Shown here: piece by piece, positions 8,793-17,943 of the stretch
Numbering within the stretch: position 1 is the first letter of the stretch
How the letters are laid out: every line of letters begins with the position of its first letter
NCBI RefSeq assembly: GCF_047246645.1
Contig: NZ_JBFOKR010000009.1
Coordinates: forward strand, 151,849 to 215,848
Direction: 5' to 3'
Length of the DNA stretch: 64,000 nucleotides
Source: Ferdinandcohnia sp047246645
Lineage (GTDB): Bacteria > Bacillota > Bacilli > Bacillales > Bacillaceae_L
The notes under the pieces: generated by a model
The model's input: only the letters and a program-made list of their open reading frames with translations
What the model was told of the DNA's origin: nothing
Databases searched by the model: none
Translations under genes and position numbers: made by a program

Positions 8793-8925
8793 AATGTTGT
8801 TTCTTACCATCATTTTTATGAACATTTATATCAATTTGACTTATTTCTTCATTTCCACAAGAGTAACATCTTTCTCTGTTATTCACTAACAGCGTATGAC
8901 ATCTCGAACAATAATATCTGAGCAT
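8791..8925 (-). CDS. Zinc-ribbon microprotein, 44 aa
   Basis: Starting from the ATG at 8925, which has AAGGATGTG before it, the product is 44 residues. An upstream in-frame start at 8988 has no good ribosome-binding site. Two CxxC pairs, CSRCH (about residues 6-9) and CYSCG (about 23-26), form a zinc-ribbon, followed by a polar tail rich in Asp, Asn and Lys. Proteins of this kind are usually small uncharacterised Bacillus zinc-binding proteins. It is transcribed divergently from the cytochrome oxidase operon, sharing a 250 bp intergenic region with the CRP/FNR-like box. Confidence 0.6.
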   Translation of the reverse strand: MLRYYCSRCHTLLVNNRERCYSCGNEEISQIDINVHKNDGKKQH

Positions 8926-9016
8926 CGTAACACATCCTTTTTCATTAGAATATGTTCGGGTATGTTTGACTGACATATCATTTGTCACAAATTATACAAA
9001 TCTCAAGCTACTGAAA

Positions 9017-9062
9017 TGTGATTTATATCACTGTTTTTTAAACTTTACACTATTAATATAGT
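9017..9062 (+). promoter_or_regulatory. CRP/FNR-type box and candidate promoter of the ba3 oxidase operon
   Basis: TGTGA-TTTATA-TCACT (9017-9032) matches the palindromic CRP/FNR consensus (TGTGA-N6-TCACA) in 9 of 10 positions. It is followed about 30 bases later by TATAGT (9057-9062), a fair -10 box, with no good -35. The spacing (box centre about 42-45 bases before the expected start) fits class II activation. The first gene starts at 9183, with AAAGGAGGG before it. Confidence 0.6.
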
Positions 9063-9182
9063 GATTAGATTAGGAATGAACAATTTGTGAATTCCCAGAA
9101 ATCAACTGGAATTTATTAAATTGTTTTGTATTATGAAAATGTAAAAAATGTTATTTTTCATCTTTAAAGGAGGGTTATGGGA

Positions 9183-9344
9183 ATGGCAAAAACTGAACTT
9201 ACTAAATCAAAAATGAAAACAAAAATGAAAACCGAAGATGAGCGTACTTCCTTAAAAGGAACATTGGCATCTGTATTTTTACTTGGACTTTTCTTACTTG
9301 TTACATGGCTTGGTGTTTATTTCCTATTCATGGATCGGTTATAA
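9183..9344 (+). CDS. Cytochrome c oxidase subunit IIa-like small membrane protein
   Basis: 53 residues: a charged, Lys/Thr-rich N-terminus and one membrane helix (residues about 27-48, LASVFLLGLFLLVTWLGVYF), ending FMDRL. Together with its place directly before subunit II, this matches the subunit 2A of ba3-type oxidases, whose single helix supplies what subunit II lacks. The start has GGAGGG before it. It is too short for usual gene callers. Confidence 0.8.
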   Translation: MAKTELTKSKMKTKMKTEDERTSLKGTLASVFLLGLFLLVTWLGVYFLFMDRL

Positions 9345-9470
9345 GCAAATACTCAAGGGATAATTTTACTTAGAAGAGACCTATTAAAACATTGTAATAA
9401 TAATATCGCACTACTAATTTATGAAATAATAATCCGAAAAAGAATTTGAAATTTGAAAGGGGAATAAGCC

Positions 9471-9941
9471 ATGCACTTCCATAAGTTTGAAAAAATATGG
9501 CTGACGTTTGGAATTGGTATGTTAATCGTATTTTTAGGAGTTGTTGGTGTCGGTGCTTTCGCAATGGGTCACCAACCTGCAAGTAGTATTAAAACAATTG
9601 ACCCAGAAAAAGTTAGCGAAACTGCTCCATTTGATAATCCTGGACTTATTCATATTGAAGGCAATAAATATGAACTAAATTTAGTAGCAGAAGCTTTTGC
9701 GTATACACCAAATACAATCCAAATACCTAAAGGCGCAGAAGTAACAATTAACGTAACAACAAAAGATGTTGTACATGGTTTTGCAATTGCTGGAACTAAC
9801 GTAAATATGATGGTTGAACCAGGATATATCAGTACTTATACTCAAACATTTAAAAAGACTGGCGAGTTTTTAGTTTTATGTAATGAATATTGCGGAGCTG
9901 GACATCACTTAATGATGGCGAAGGTTGAGGTGACTGAGTAA
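9471..9941 (+). CDS. ba3-type cytochrome c oxidase subunit II
   Basis: 156 residues. One N-terminal membrane helix (about residues 13-33) anchors an external cupredoxin domain. The binuclear CuA site is present: a histidine in VVHGFAIAG, then CNEYCGAGHHLMMAKVEV, which carries two cysteines, glutamate, histidine and methionine. It accepts electrons from cytochrome c and passes them to subunit I. The stop overlaps the next start (TAATG), so translation is coupled. A GAAAGGGG site precedes the ATG. Length fits the short ba3 branch; aa3-type subunit II proteins have two helices. Confidence 0.92.
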   Translation: MHFHKFEKIWLTFGIGMLIVFLGVVGVGAFAMGHQPASSIKTIDPEKVSETAPFDNPGLIHIEGNKYELNLVAEAFAYTPNTIQIPKGAEVTINVTTKDVVHGFAIAGTNVNMMVEPGYISTYTQTFKKTGEFLVLCNEYCGAGHHLMMAKVEVTE

Positions 9942-11593
9942 TGACAAACTCTAATGTTAAAGTGGATAAACGTGATGGAAAATTAGCTATGGCGCATTTT
10001 TATGTAGCATTTATTGCATTGTTTCTCGGCGGAACAGCAGGTTTGCTACAAACACTTGTACGTTCAGGTAAATTTACATTACCTGCTGGAATTGGTTATT
10101 ATCAATTATTAACTGTTCATGGTGTATTATTAGCACTTGTACTTACTACATTTTTTATTATTGGATTTTTATTTGCAGGCTTAAGTAAGACGTCAGGAAC
10201 ACTTTCTCCAAAGGTCCGTTTAACTGGTTGGATCGGCTTCTGGACAATGACAATTGGTACTGCAGCTACTGCAGCTACTATACTTGTAGGTGAAGCATCT
10301 GTTCTTTATACTTTCTATGCTCCCCTTCAAGCACACCCTGTGTTTTATATCGGTCTAGCATTAGTAGTGGTAGGTAGTTGGATTAGTGGTTTTGCAATGT
10401 TTGCTCACTTTGGTAAATGGAAAAAATCAAATCCAGGTGCTGTAACACCTTTACTTAGCTTTATGGCTGTAATGACAATGATTCTTTGGTTAGTTGCAAC
10501 ACTTGGAGTTGCTGCTACAGTCTTAATTCAATTTATTCCATGGTCGCTTGGTATTGTTGACGAAATAGATGTATTAATTAGTAGAACTTTATTTTGGTAT
10601 TTTGGTCACCCACTTGTGTATTTCTGGCTGTTACCTGCATATATGGCATGGTATGTTATCATTCCAAAAATTATTGGCGGAAAGATATTCTCAGATGCAC
10701 TTGCAAGATTATCGTTTATTTTATTCTTACTTTTCTCGATTCCTGTTGGATTCCACCATCAGTTAACTGAACCTGGAATTGCACCGTCATGGAAGTATTT
10801 ACAAGTAATTTTAACATTCTTAGTAATTATTCCATCTTTAATGACTGCTTTCTCTATGTTTGCTTCATTTGAAATGTATGGAAGATCAAAGGGAGCAACT
10901 GGTCTTTTTGGTTGGTTCAGAAAACTTCCTTGGGGAGATGCGCGTTTCTTCGCACCATTTATGGGTATGTTAATCTTTATCCCAGCAGGTGCTGGTGGTG
11001 TAATTAATGCTAGTCACCAACTAAACCAAGTTATTCATAATACAATCTGGGTTACTGGTCACTTCCATTTAACAGTTGCAACAACAGTATTACTAACTTT
11101 CTTTGGAATTGCATATTGGTTAATTCCACATTTGACTGGTCGTGTAATGACAAAGGCAATGAACAAGCTTGCTATTGTTCAAACAATTGTATGGACAATT
11201 GGTATGGCATTTATGTCAACATCTATGCACTTTGCAGGTTTACTTGGAGCACCAAGACGATCAGCTTACTCTACGTACGGAGATTCTGCTCAGGCTTTAG
11301 ATTGGATTCCTTACCAAATTGCACAAGCTGTCGGCGGTACAATCTTATTTATTGGAATCATCTTAATCCTTGTGATTGTAATTAATCTTGCTTTCTTCGC
11401 TCCAAAGGGTGAAACTGAATTCCCTGTTGGTGAAGTAGCTGAAGAAGCTGAAAAGACTCCAATGTTATTGGAAAACTGGAAGCTTTGGGTAGGTATTTTA
11501 GCAGTTCTAATTTTAATTGCATACACAATACCATTTGTAGAAATGATTCAAAATGCACCTCCTGGAGCAAAAGGTTTTAAACATCTTTTATAA
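9941..11593 (+). CDS. ba3-type cytochrome c oxidase subunit I
   Basis: 550 residues, about 13 membrane helices: the heme-copper oxidase core. Visible ligands and channel residues are the low-spin heme histidine near YYQLLTVHGVLLAL, GHPLVYFWLLPAY (CuB histidine and cross-linked tyrosine), FHHQLTEPG (two CuB histidines) and VTGHFHLTVA (heme a3 and low-spin histidines). The HPLVY spelling and the short subunit II place it in the B-type (ba3) family, which works at low oxygen. The terminator at 11601-11634 ends the operon. No separate subunit III or heme-assembly gene is adjacent. Confidence 0.94.
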   Translation: MTNSNVKVDKRDGKLAMAHFYVAFIALFLGGTAGLLQTLVRSGKFTLPAGIGYYQLLTVHGVLLALVLTTFFIIGFLFAGLSKTSGTLSPKVRLTGWIGFWTMTIGTAATAATILVGEASVLYTFYAPLQAHPVFYIGLALVVVGSWISGFAMFAHFGKWKKSNPGAVTPLLSFMAVMTMILWLVATLGVAATVLIQFIPWSLGIVDEIDVLISRTLFWYFGHPLVYFWLLPAYMAWYVIIPKIIGGKIFSDALARLSFILFLLFSIPVGFHHQLTEPGIAPSWKYLQVILTFLVIIPSLMTAFSMFASFEMYGRSKGATGLFGWFRKLPWGDARFFAPFMGMLIFIPAGAGGVINASHQLNQVIHNTIWVTGHFHLTVATTVLLTFFGIAYWLIPHLTGRVMTKAMNKLAIVQTIVWTIGMAFMSTSMHFAGLLGAPRRSAYSTYGDSAQALDWIPYQIAQAVGGTILFIGIILILVIVINLAFFAPKGETEFPVGEVAEEAEKTPMLLENWKLWVGILAVLILIAYTIPFVEMIQNAPPGAKGFKHLL

Positions 11594-11600
11594 GGTAAGA

Positions 11601-11634
11601 AAAAGACTACTCAATTGGTTGAGTAGTCTTTTAT
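11601..11634. terminator. Bidirectional terminator between oxidase operon and ypwA
   Basis: AAAGACTACTCAA-TTGG-TTGAGTAGTCTTT has a 12-13 bp perfect stem, with TTTTATT on the right and the matching A tract on the left. It serves the plus-strand oxidase genes and the convergent carboxypeptidase gene. Confidence 0.9.
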
Positions 11635-11640
11635 TGTTAG

Positions 11641-13158
11641 TTATAGGTTATAAATAGCGCTATATTTTTCCTCTAGGTATTTTACCAAGTGCTCTGCATT
11701 TAGCCCTTCTCCGGTTACATCTTTAAGGATTTCTAACGGTTTTTTCAACTTTCCATATTGGTGTACATTTGTTGTCAGCCATTCTTTAATTGGTGTAAGA
11801 TTTCCTTCTTCAAGTAATGTATCAAAGTTAGGCAATTCTTTTACCATTGCATTTTTTAACTGTGCAGCATACATGTAACCTAATGCATATGATGGGAAAT
11901 ACCCAAAACTTCCTCCTGCCCAGTGCACATCTTGAAGTACACCTTTTGCATCTGTTTCAGGACGGATTCCTAAGTACTCTTCGTATTTTGAATTCCAAAT
12001 TTCAGGTAAGTCCTTCACTTCTATTTCGTCGTTAAATAGCCCTTTTTCTATTTCATACCGTACCATCACATGTAGTGGATATGTTAGTTCATCAGCTTCA
12101 ATTCTTATGAATGAAGGTTTCGATTCATTAATTGCTTTATAATAATCTTCAACTTTAACATTATCAAATTGTCCATTTGCATATTGTTTTAATAAGTCAT
12201 AGTTATTTTTCCAAAATGATAAGTTACGTCCAACAAAATTCTCATAGAAAAGTGATTGTGATTCATGGATTCCCATAGAAGTTCCTGAACATAAATTTGT
12301 ACCTATTAACTCTTTAGAGATATTTTGCTCATAAAGAGCATGACCACCTTCATGAATGGTACCAAATACAGCCGTTCTAAAGTCCTGTTCATCATAGTTA
12401 GTCGTTACACGAACATCTCCAGGATTAAGACCTGTAGCAAAAGGATGTACTGTCTCATCTAAACGGCCAGACTGGAAGTCGTATCCCATTTGCTTAAGGA
12501 TAGCCAAGCTTAACTCACGCTGTTTTTGCTTTGGAAACTCTTTAGATAAGAATGAAATTTCTGGTTTTTGAGTAGATTCTGATATCGCTTTAACCAAAGG
12601 TACAATTTTCTCTCTAAGCTCTGAAAATACTTTATCAATAACATCAACAGTTACCCCTGGCTCATACATATCAAGAAGAGTATTGTACTTGTTGCCCTCG
12701 TATCCCCAGTACCCAATAAATCTTTTAGTCGTTTCAACAAGTTTTTCTAAGTATGGACGGAATAAAGCAAAATCTGACTTTTCCTTTGCTTCCTCCCAGA
12801 TTGATTCTGCCTTTGACTGAAGAATGACATACTCTTTAAATTCATTGGCAGGTATTTTCTTGTTTCGGTCATATTCTTTTTGGCATTCTTCGATCATTTT
12901 CTTCGTTACTTCATTAAGCTTGTCCTGTACACTTTCCTCAGATAGTTCTTTTAGATACGTACCCATTTCAGTCGAAGTAGACATTGCAAAAACTTCAGAA
13001 GATAACATACCGATAACTTCAGAGCGTTGCTCAACACCGTTTCGGGGAGCACCTGTGCGTAAATCCCAGTACATTAGCCCAATTGCTTCGTTATAACTCG
13101 TCATTTTTTTTACAAGTTCAAGAAAATTCGATTCAATTTGTTGTATTTTTTCAGACAT
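11641..13158 (-). CDS. ypwA: M32 metallocarboxypeptidase (carboxypeptidase Taq, YpwA)
   Basis: 505 residues, the normal family length. It cleaves C-terminal amino acids with broad specificity and is presumed cytoplasmic (no signal peptide). The zinc motif HEGGHALYEQ is at residues about 270-279. The M32 motifs HESQSLFYENFVG and HPFATGLNPGDVRVTT are also present. It is flanked by the oxidase terminator and ypvA, and in B. subtilis it also sits in this neighbourhood. An AGGAGG site (about 7 bases) precedes the ATG. Confidence 0.94.
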   Translation of the reverse strand: MSEKIQQIESNFLELVKKMTSYNEAIGLMYWDLRTGAPRNGVEQRSEVIGMLSSEVFAMSTSTEMGTYLKELSEESVQDKLNEVTKKMIEECQKEYDRNKKIPANEFKEYVILQSKAESIWEEAKEKSDFALFRPYLEKLVETTKRFIGYWGYEGNKYNTLLDMYEPGVTVDVIDKVFSELREKIVPLVKAISESTQKPEISFLSKEFPKQKQRELSLAILKQMGYDFQSGRLDETVHPFATGLNPGDVRVTTNYDEQDFRTAVFGTIHEGGHALYEQNISKELIGTNLCSGTSMGIHESQSLFYENFVGRNLSFWKNNYDLLKQYANGQFDNVKVEDYYKAINESKPSFIRIEADELTYPLHVMVRYEIEKGLFNDEIEVKDLPEIWNSKYEEYLGIRPETDAKGVLQDVHWAGGSFGYFPSYALGYMYAAQLKNAMVKELPNFDTLLEEGNLTPIKEWLTTNVHQYGKLKKPLEILKDVTGEGLNAEHLVKYLEEKYSAIYNL

Positions 13159-13253
13159 AACAACTACCTCCTATAACTTTCACTATACAATAAAAATACT
13201 TCATTAAAATACTATTTTTTTGAAGTTATCTGCATTTGTTGCTTCAATTTCGT

Positions 13254-15185
13254 TTATAGAGTATTTGGTTCAGTTGGTAAAACCTTATTAATCTTCTCGA
13301 TAACTGACTCCTGAACTCCCTCATCAAGCAAGATACTTACAATACCGCTATCACCACTAGATCGAACCAGTCTACCTACTCCTTGCCTTAGGCGAAGCAG
13401 CATATATGGAAGGTCCACATCTTCACATGGATTTGCAGCATTCCTTCGTTTCGCCTGAAATACTGGATCATTTGGAGGGTAAGGAAGTGACCATATAATA
13501 ACATTTGATAATGATGGACCTGGGATATCTAAGCCTTCCCATAATGAAACTGAACATAAAATACTCTGCTCATCATTTTGAAAGATTGAAACAAGCTTAC
13601 TAATTTCCTGGTCACCTTCAAATAGTAATTTATATTCTGTCAGTTTATTTACTTGTTTAAATGCAAGCAGTTCTTCCTTTGAATTAAATAATAGTAATGC
13701 TCTACCATCCGATTTTACGATTTCCTTCTCTACATACTCCAGCTTCTCTAAAAAGCCTCGTTCACCTAATGAAAACATCGGCATTTGTATTTGCATTTGG
13801 TTCTCATAGTCAAATGGAGATTCCACCGAAAACGATTGATAGTTTTTAATACCCAAACTGCTGGCAATATAATCAAATGATTTATTTTCTGATAATGTCG
13901 CAGAAGAAAATACAAAAGGAATTCTTTGTGAAAACACTTTTTCACTAAGTATTTTCTCAACTGCTTGAGGCATGATTACTAAGGTATGGCTATCTCCTTC
14001 CGCCTCTACCCAGGTTATCACTTCACTTTCACCAGTAAAAAGCTTTAGAGAATATTCCATTTGGTCTAAGTACTCGTCAACAATATGTAGTTCGTACTGG
14101 TCAATTGTATATGTCTCCGCTTCAAATACTAGATTGTTTCCAATTTCAACAAGTGATTTATAAAGATTCTTAGCATCTTCAATTAATTCATTTGTAAAAT
14201 TAACCTGCATTCGGTTCGAACCTTCTACTTTACGACTGTTACTCTTTAGACTCTCATAAAAAAATTCATTTTGCTCCAATGTCGTCTCAACTAATTGTGC
14301 AAATTCTTCTCGAATGTCATTTTCTAATAGCCTCGTTAGAAGTGATTCTAAGGTGTTTTCTTTGACACGATATGTAAGTGCTTTTTGAGCCGAAAATTCT
14401 AGTAAATGACCTTCATCAAAGATAACACAGCTGCTATCCGGTAAAAATGGCAATTGTCCCTCTCTTTTTCTGGCATCCATTGTCCAAATATGCTCCATAT
14501 AAAAATCATGAGAACAGATAATAAGGTCGACCGCTTTTCGATAATGGTCTCTTGATAGAGTAAGACCACATCTATGTCTCATATCACATGAAAAACAATC
14601 TTGAAAATGGTCATAAGAAATTCTTGTCCATTCTTCATCAGTCAACTCCGGATAGGTTTTTCTATCACCGTAATGATGGAAAGCTTGCATTGTTGAATGG
14701 TTTGTAACAAAACTTGGTAACTCTTCATAAACCTTTGCAATTCTTTCATTAGGCATCTGACGATTTGTATCATCTAGCTTCCGTAAGCAAAGATACTGGT
14801 CCTGAGCTTTTGCTAGACGAACATCAATTGCTAAATCTAGTGCATCCGCAATCTTTGCAATATCCCCTTCTGGCTTTACAAGCTGTTCAATTAATGATTC
14901 GTCAGCACAAGAAATAATGGCTGGTTTACGGAAATACCTAGCATAACAAATTGCATATAATAGATAAACAATGGTTTTTCCAGTGCCAACTCCGGCTTCT
15001 GCAAAAACAATGGCTTTATCTTTAAATGCCCTTTCAAGCTGAAAGGCCATAAATATTTGTTCATCTCTTAATTCAAAGCCCTTTTCGGGTAGAATGTCAT
15101 AAAAAACATCACCGACCCACTCATTTAATTTATCAAAGAAATTTTCATCCTTAGATATTTGAAAGGGTAACCTTTCACCAATCAT
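13254..15185 (-). CDS. ypvA: DinG/XPD-type ATP-dependent DNA helicase YpvA
   Basis: 643 residues. Superfamily 2, XPD-like: Walker A AEAGVGTGKTIVYLL (about residue 61), DEGH box in VIFDEGHLLEF, and the C-terminal motifs SATLS, LWEGLDIPG and LRQGVGRLVRS. Four cysteines (YLCLRKL, then CFSCDMRHRC) lie between motifs I and II, where XPD and DinG carry the 4Fe-4S cluster. So this copy probably keeps an iron-sulfur helicase. It lacks the N-terminal exonuclease domain seen in the second DinG-type gene of the window (49190-51955). Probable role: unwinding damaged or R-loop-containing DNA. Confidence 0.9.
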   Translation of the reverse strand: MIGERLPFQISKDENFFDKLNEWVGDVFYDILPEKGFELRDEQIFMAFQLERAFKDKAIVFAEAGVGTGKTIVYLLYAICYARYFRKPAIISCADESLIEQLVKPEGDIAKIADALDLAIDVRLAKAQDQYLCLRKLDDTNRQMPNERIAKVYEELPSFVTNHSTMQAFHHYGDRKTYPELTDEEWTRISYDHFQDCFSCDMRHRCGLTLSRDHYRKAVDLIICSHDFYMEHIWTMDARKREGQLPFLPDSSCVIFDEGHLLEFSAQKALTYRVKENTLESLLTRLLENDIREEFAQLVETTLEQNEFFYESLKSNSRKVEGSNRMQVNFTNELIEDAKNLYKSLVEIGNNLVFEAETYTIDQYELHIVDEYLDQMEYSLKLFTGESEVITWVEAEGDSHTLVIMPQAVEKILSEKVFSQRIPFVFSSATLSENKSFDYIASSLGIKNYQSFSVESPFDYENQMQIQMPMFSLGERGFLEKLEYVEKEIVKSDGRALLLFNSKEELLAFKQVNKLTEYKLLFEGDQEISKLVSIFQNDEQSILCSVSLWEGLDIPGPSLSNVIIWSLPYPPNDPVFQAKRRNAANPCEDVDLPYMLLRLRQGVGRLVRSSGDSGIVSILLDEGVQESVIEKINKVLPTEPNTL

Positions 15186-15323
15186 TTAAATAACCCCCAA
15201 AACCAAAATACACGCTAATTGTTAATTATCTACTACAGGAGATTGTAAGTCAATTACGTAAACATGTGGAAATTTATTATACATTATCCTATTCATTTAT
15301 GTCAGTATGTCTTATTAATCAAA

Positions 15324-15352
15324 GAAACTCACCTTATGGTGAGTTTCAGTTT
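15324..15352 (-). terminator. Terminator after the 61-aa hypothetical gene
   Basis: GAAACTCACC-TTAT-GGTGAGTTTC is a 10-bp stem with a T-rich run on the minus-strand side (TTTCTTTGATT). It sits just downstream of the gene ending at 15359. Confidence 0.6.
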
Positions 15353-15358
15353 TAAGAT

Positions 15359-15544
15359 TCACTTACTTGTATAACGTAGAAAATCAACTTCAATTGATGT
15401 TGAATGGGACATCGCATTTAACAGGTTTTGTTTAGCATCTGAAATCGACTCAAGAGGAGTTATTTCTTCCCCCATTTCATTTTGCAGTACTTTATATGTA
15501 CCGTTTAATGCCTGCTCTATTCTTTTGAAATCAATATAATTCAT
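15359..15544 (-). CDS. Hypothetical protein, 61 aa
   Basis: Not recognised. A 61-residue soluble, acidic protein predicted to be mainly helical (MNYIDFKRIEQALNG..., IEVDFLRYTSK), with no cysteine, signal or membrane segment. It starts at an ATG preceded by GGAGTGAACTAG and is followed by a hairpin terminator, which supports a real unit. It lies between ypvA and ypsC. No function can be given. Confidence 0.6.
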   Translation of the reverse strand: MNYIDFKRIEQALNGTYKVLQNEMGEEITPLESISDAKQNLLNAMSHSTSIEVDFLRYTSK

Positions 15545-15618
15545 TCTAGTTCACTCCTGCAAATATTGTTGACACCAATACAGTATATGCTCTTGAGGAT
15601 TGAACTATTCGAAAAAAA

Positions 15619-16761
15619 TTATTGATTTCTTGGTGGTCGCTTACCCCAAAATTGATAATAATCTGTACGTATAAACCCATTAAACAGCTTTCGTTTTTTT
15701 GTTGCTGGTTTTCCATAAAATTGTTCGAATTCCGGATGAGAAGTTAACATGTAAACAGACCATGTTTCATATTTCCGCAGAGCTTCACCCATTTGCTTAT
15801 ACATTTGCTCGACCGCCTTTTTCTCGCCAAGACGTTCTCCATATGGCGGATTACCTACTATAACACCATATTCTTTTGTAGTGGTAAAATCCTTTACCTG
15901 CATCTGCTTAAAGTTAACTATATCCCCAAAACCAGCTTCTTCTGCGTTATCCTTCGCAATTTGTATCATACGATGATCAATATCAAATCCGCTAATATCG
16001 AGTTCCTGATCGTAGTTCGCAAGGTCCTCAACCTCTTGTCGAGCTTCATCCCATGCCTTTTTGCCAATCCAATCCCACTTTTCAGAGACAAAATCACGAT
16101 TAAAGCCTGGTGCAATATTTTGTCCGATTAAGGCTGCCTCAATTGGAATGGTTCCTGAGCCACAAAAAGGATCTACAAATGGCTTGTCAGGGGTCCAATT
16201 AGTTAATAATACGAGAGTCGCTGCTAATGTTTCCTTTAAAGGAGCCTCACCTTGGCCAGCACGGTAACCACGTTTATGAAGTCCGACACCAGAACAGTCG
16301 ATAGTGAGAGTAGCAATATCCTTATGTAGAGCAACTTCGATTCGGTATAATGGACCAGTTTCCTCAAACCATCCTGATGTCTTCTTATAGTATCTTTTCA
16401 TGCTTTCAACTACTGCCTTTTTAACGATACTTTGACAGTCTGATACGCTAAACAGCTGTGATTTCACCGATTTACCAATAACAGGAAACTCTCCGTTTTC
16501 AGGTATATAATCTCCCCAATTAATAGCTTTTGTTTTTTCAAAGAGTTCATCGAATGTCGTTGCCTTGAATTCGCCAACCTTCAGTTTTACACGATCCGCA
16601 GTGCGTAACCAAAGATTAGTTCGACAGATCGCCTTTTCATCTGCTTCAAATATGACTTTTCCGTTTTCAACGGTACAATCATAACCTAGATCTTTAACTT
16701 CTTTTGCTACAAGAGCCTCAATTCCCATTGCAGCTGTTGCAATAAGTGTTACTTTTCCCAT
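15619..16761 (-). CDS. ypsC: THUMP-domain RNA guanine/adenine N-methyltransferase YpsC (RlmL-like)
   Basis: 380 residues from the ATG at 16761, chosen because GGGTG sits about 8 bases before it. An in-frame GTG three codons earlier lies inside that site. The N-terminal 150 residues form the THUMP RNA-binding part. The methyltransferase half has the SAM loop DPFCGSGTIPIEAA (about 190-203) and the catalytic NPPYGERLG (about 305-313). It belongs to the family of RlmL/RlmKL-type enzymes that methylate 23S rRNA. It lies beside rnpB in an RNA-modification setting, as in B. subtilis. Confidence 0.93.
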   Translation of the reverse strand: MGKVTLIATAAMGIEALVAKEVKDLGYDCTVENGKVIFEADEKAICRTNLWLRTADRVKLKVGEFKATTFDELFEKTKAINWGDYIPENGEFPVIGKSVKSQLFSVSDCQSIVKKAVVESMKRYYKKTSGWFEETGPLYRIEVALHKDIATLTIDCSGVGLHKRGYRAGQGEAPLKETLAATLVLLTNWTPDKPFVDPFCGSGTIPIEAALIGQNIAPGFNRDFVSEKWDWIGKKAWDEARQEVEDLANYDQELDISGFDIDHRMIQIAKDNAEEAGFGDIVNFKQMQVKDFTTTKEYGVIVGNPPYGERLGEKKAVEQMYKQMGEALRKYETWSVYMLTSHPEFEQFYGKPATKKRKLFNGFIRTDYYQFWGKRPPRNQ

Positions 16762-16883
16762 AAATTTCACCCTAACTATGTACTCAATTGTATATGTACA
16801 AGAATAAAGAAACTCTGTCAGTAAAGCAAGGACACATTCTTGTATAATATCATTTTTAAAAACTTCATTTCCTTTTAGAATAC

Positions 16884-16908
16884 AAAAAGCTCTCCGACTG
16901 GAGAGCTT
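16884..16908 (-). terminator. Terminator of rnpB
   Basis: Minus strand: AAGCTCTCC-AGTC-GGAGAGCTT, then TTTTTG. It lies about 25 bases past the 3' end of the RNase P RNA. Confidence 0.85.
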
Positions 16909-16931
16909 CGTTACTATTCAGATATCATTCA

Positions 16932-17337
16932 TCAATAACGTTCTGTAAGCCATGTTTTGTTCCTTCGTACTACAATCGGCGAAAAGCCTCGTACTCCGGT
17001 GGTAATCATCTATCTACAGACGGTAAACCCGTCTGTCCTTCTCTTCGTTCATTTCCTAAGAGAAAGTGCCCCTACCATAATTTGGGTTTCTCGCTCGTGG
17101 GGTTTACCTCGTTCCACTCTTGTAATTTCTTACAAGACTCCGTCACTGTGGCACTTTAAAGGTAGTCAAACCATATCCAAAGGACTTAGGTTTTTTCCCT
17201 GCCGTTAGCCCAGTAATACCAGACTACCCTAGCTTATTAATTGGCTAGGCACGAACACTACGGACATCTCAGCCCGTGCGAGCATGGACTTTCCTCTGCA
17301 AAGCAAGTTTGCAGCGATTACCCGAACGTTATTAATG
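16932..17337 (-). ncRNA. rnpB: RNase P RNA, B-type
   Basis: The ribozyme part of RNase P, which matures tRNA 5' ends. Reverse-complement reading gives the Bacillus B-type landmarks in order: AACGTTCGGGTAATCGCTGC, GAGGAAAGTCCATGCTCGCA, GTAGTGTTCGTGCCTAG, GACGGCAGGG, GTGCCACAGTGACGGAG, GGTAAACCCCACGAGCGAG and, at the 3' end, GGAACAAAACATGGCTTACAGAACGTT. The 5' and 3' limits are set by comparison with memory of B. subtilis and may be a few bases off. A terminator follows. Confidence 0.95.
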
Positions 17338-17405
17338 TGTGCATGAATTAGTATAGTAAAAATACAACACAATTGCAATAGCATTGTTACTAGTAAATAT
17401 TCACA

Positions 17406-17705
17406 TCAATCATATAATTTACTACCAAAGACATGCTTTTCCAAATTTGATAAACGCTTTAAGATATCAAAATTTGTTGTGCCTGTTTGCGTTTGTGGTT
17501 GTTTCTTAAATGAATCTTCCACTTGTCGTTTTAAACGAAGATTTTCTTGTTGTAATTCTTCAATTTCTTGATAAAACACTTCGTAATCTTTAATAATAGT
17601 ATCTAAAAATTTATCAACTTCTTCTTGCTTATAGCCCTTCATGCCTGTTTTGAATTCTTTTTCTAAAATATCTTTAGCGGTTAATTTTATTTTGTCTGAT
17701 AACAT
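17406..17705 (-). CDS. gpsB: Cell-division regulator GpsB
   Basis: 99 residues from the ATG at 17705, with GAGGTG correctly spaced before it; the in-frame GTG upstream lies in that site. The N-terminal DivIVA-type coiled coil is obvious: LTAKDILEKEFKTGMKGY then EEVDKFLD (about 4-35) and a longer helical segment to about 65. The C-terminal NFDILKRLSNLEKHVFG is a small trimerising domain. It shuttles penicillin-binding proteins such as PonA between septum and side wall. Encoded next to rnpB, as in B. subtilis; ponA lies 22 kb away in this window. Confidence 0.95.
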   Translation of the reverse strand: MLSDKIKLTAKDILEKEFKTGMKGYKQEEVDKFLDTIIKDYEVFYQEIEELQQENLRLKRQVEDSFKKQPQTQTGTTNFDILKRLSNLEKHVFGSKLYD

Positions 17706-17943
17706 ACTTTTCACCTCGATACACTTTCCCCATTATTCCTATTCTATTTTTTCAAAAATTTCTTAGATTGTCAATTTATCTTTCTGTAGAGTTCTTTGTT
17801 TTCTCTTGTGAGAATGAAAAATTGATTTGAGCTTTCATTTGATTTGAAAATATCTACCTTGAATCCACTAAAGATGAGGAAATGCTTTTTCTTTTTGGGA
17901 ACACCAAGCATTCTTCAGTAGATTCTGTTGAATAAAGCAATAA

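Noticed and set aside
16957..17208. Plus-strand open frame within the RNase P RNA
   Set aside because: It is the complement of a clear rnpB gene.
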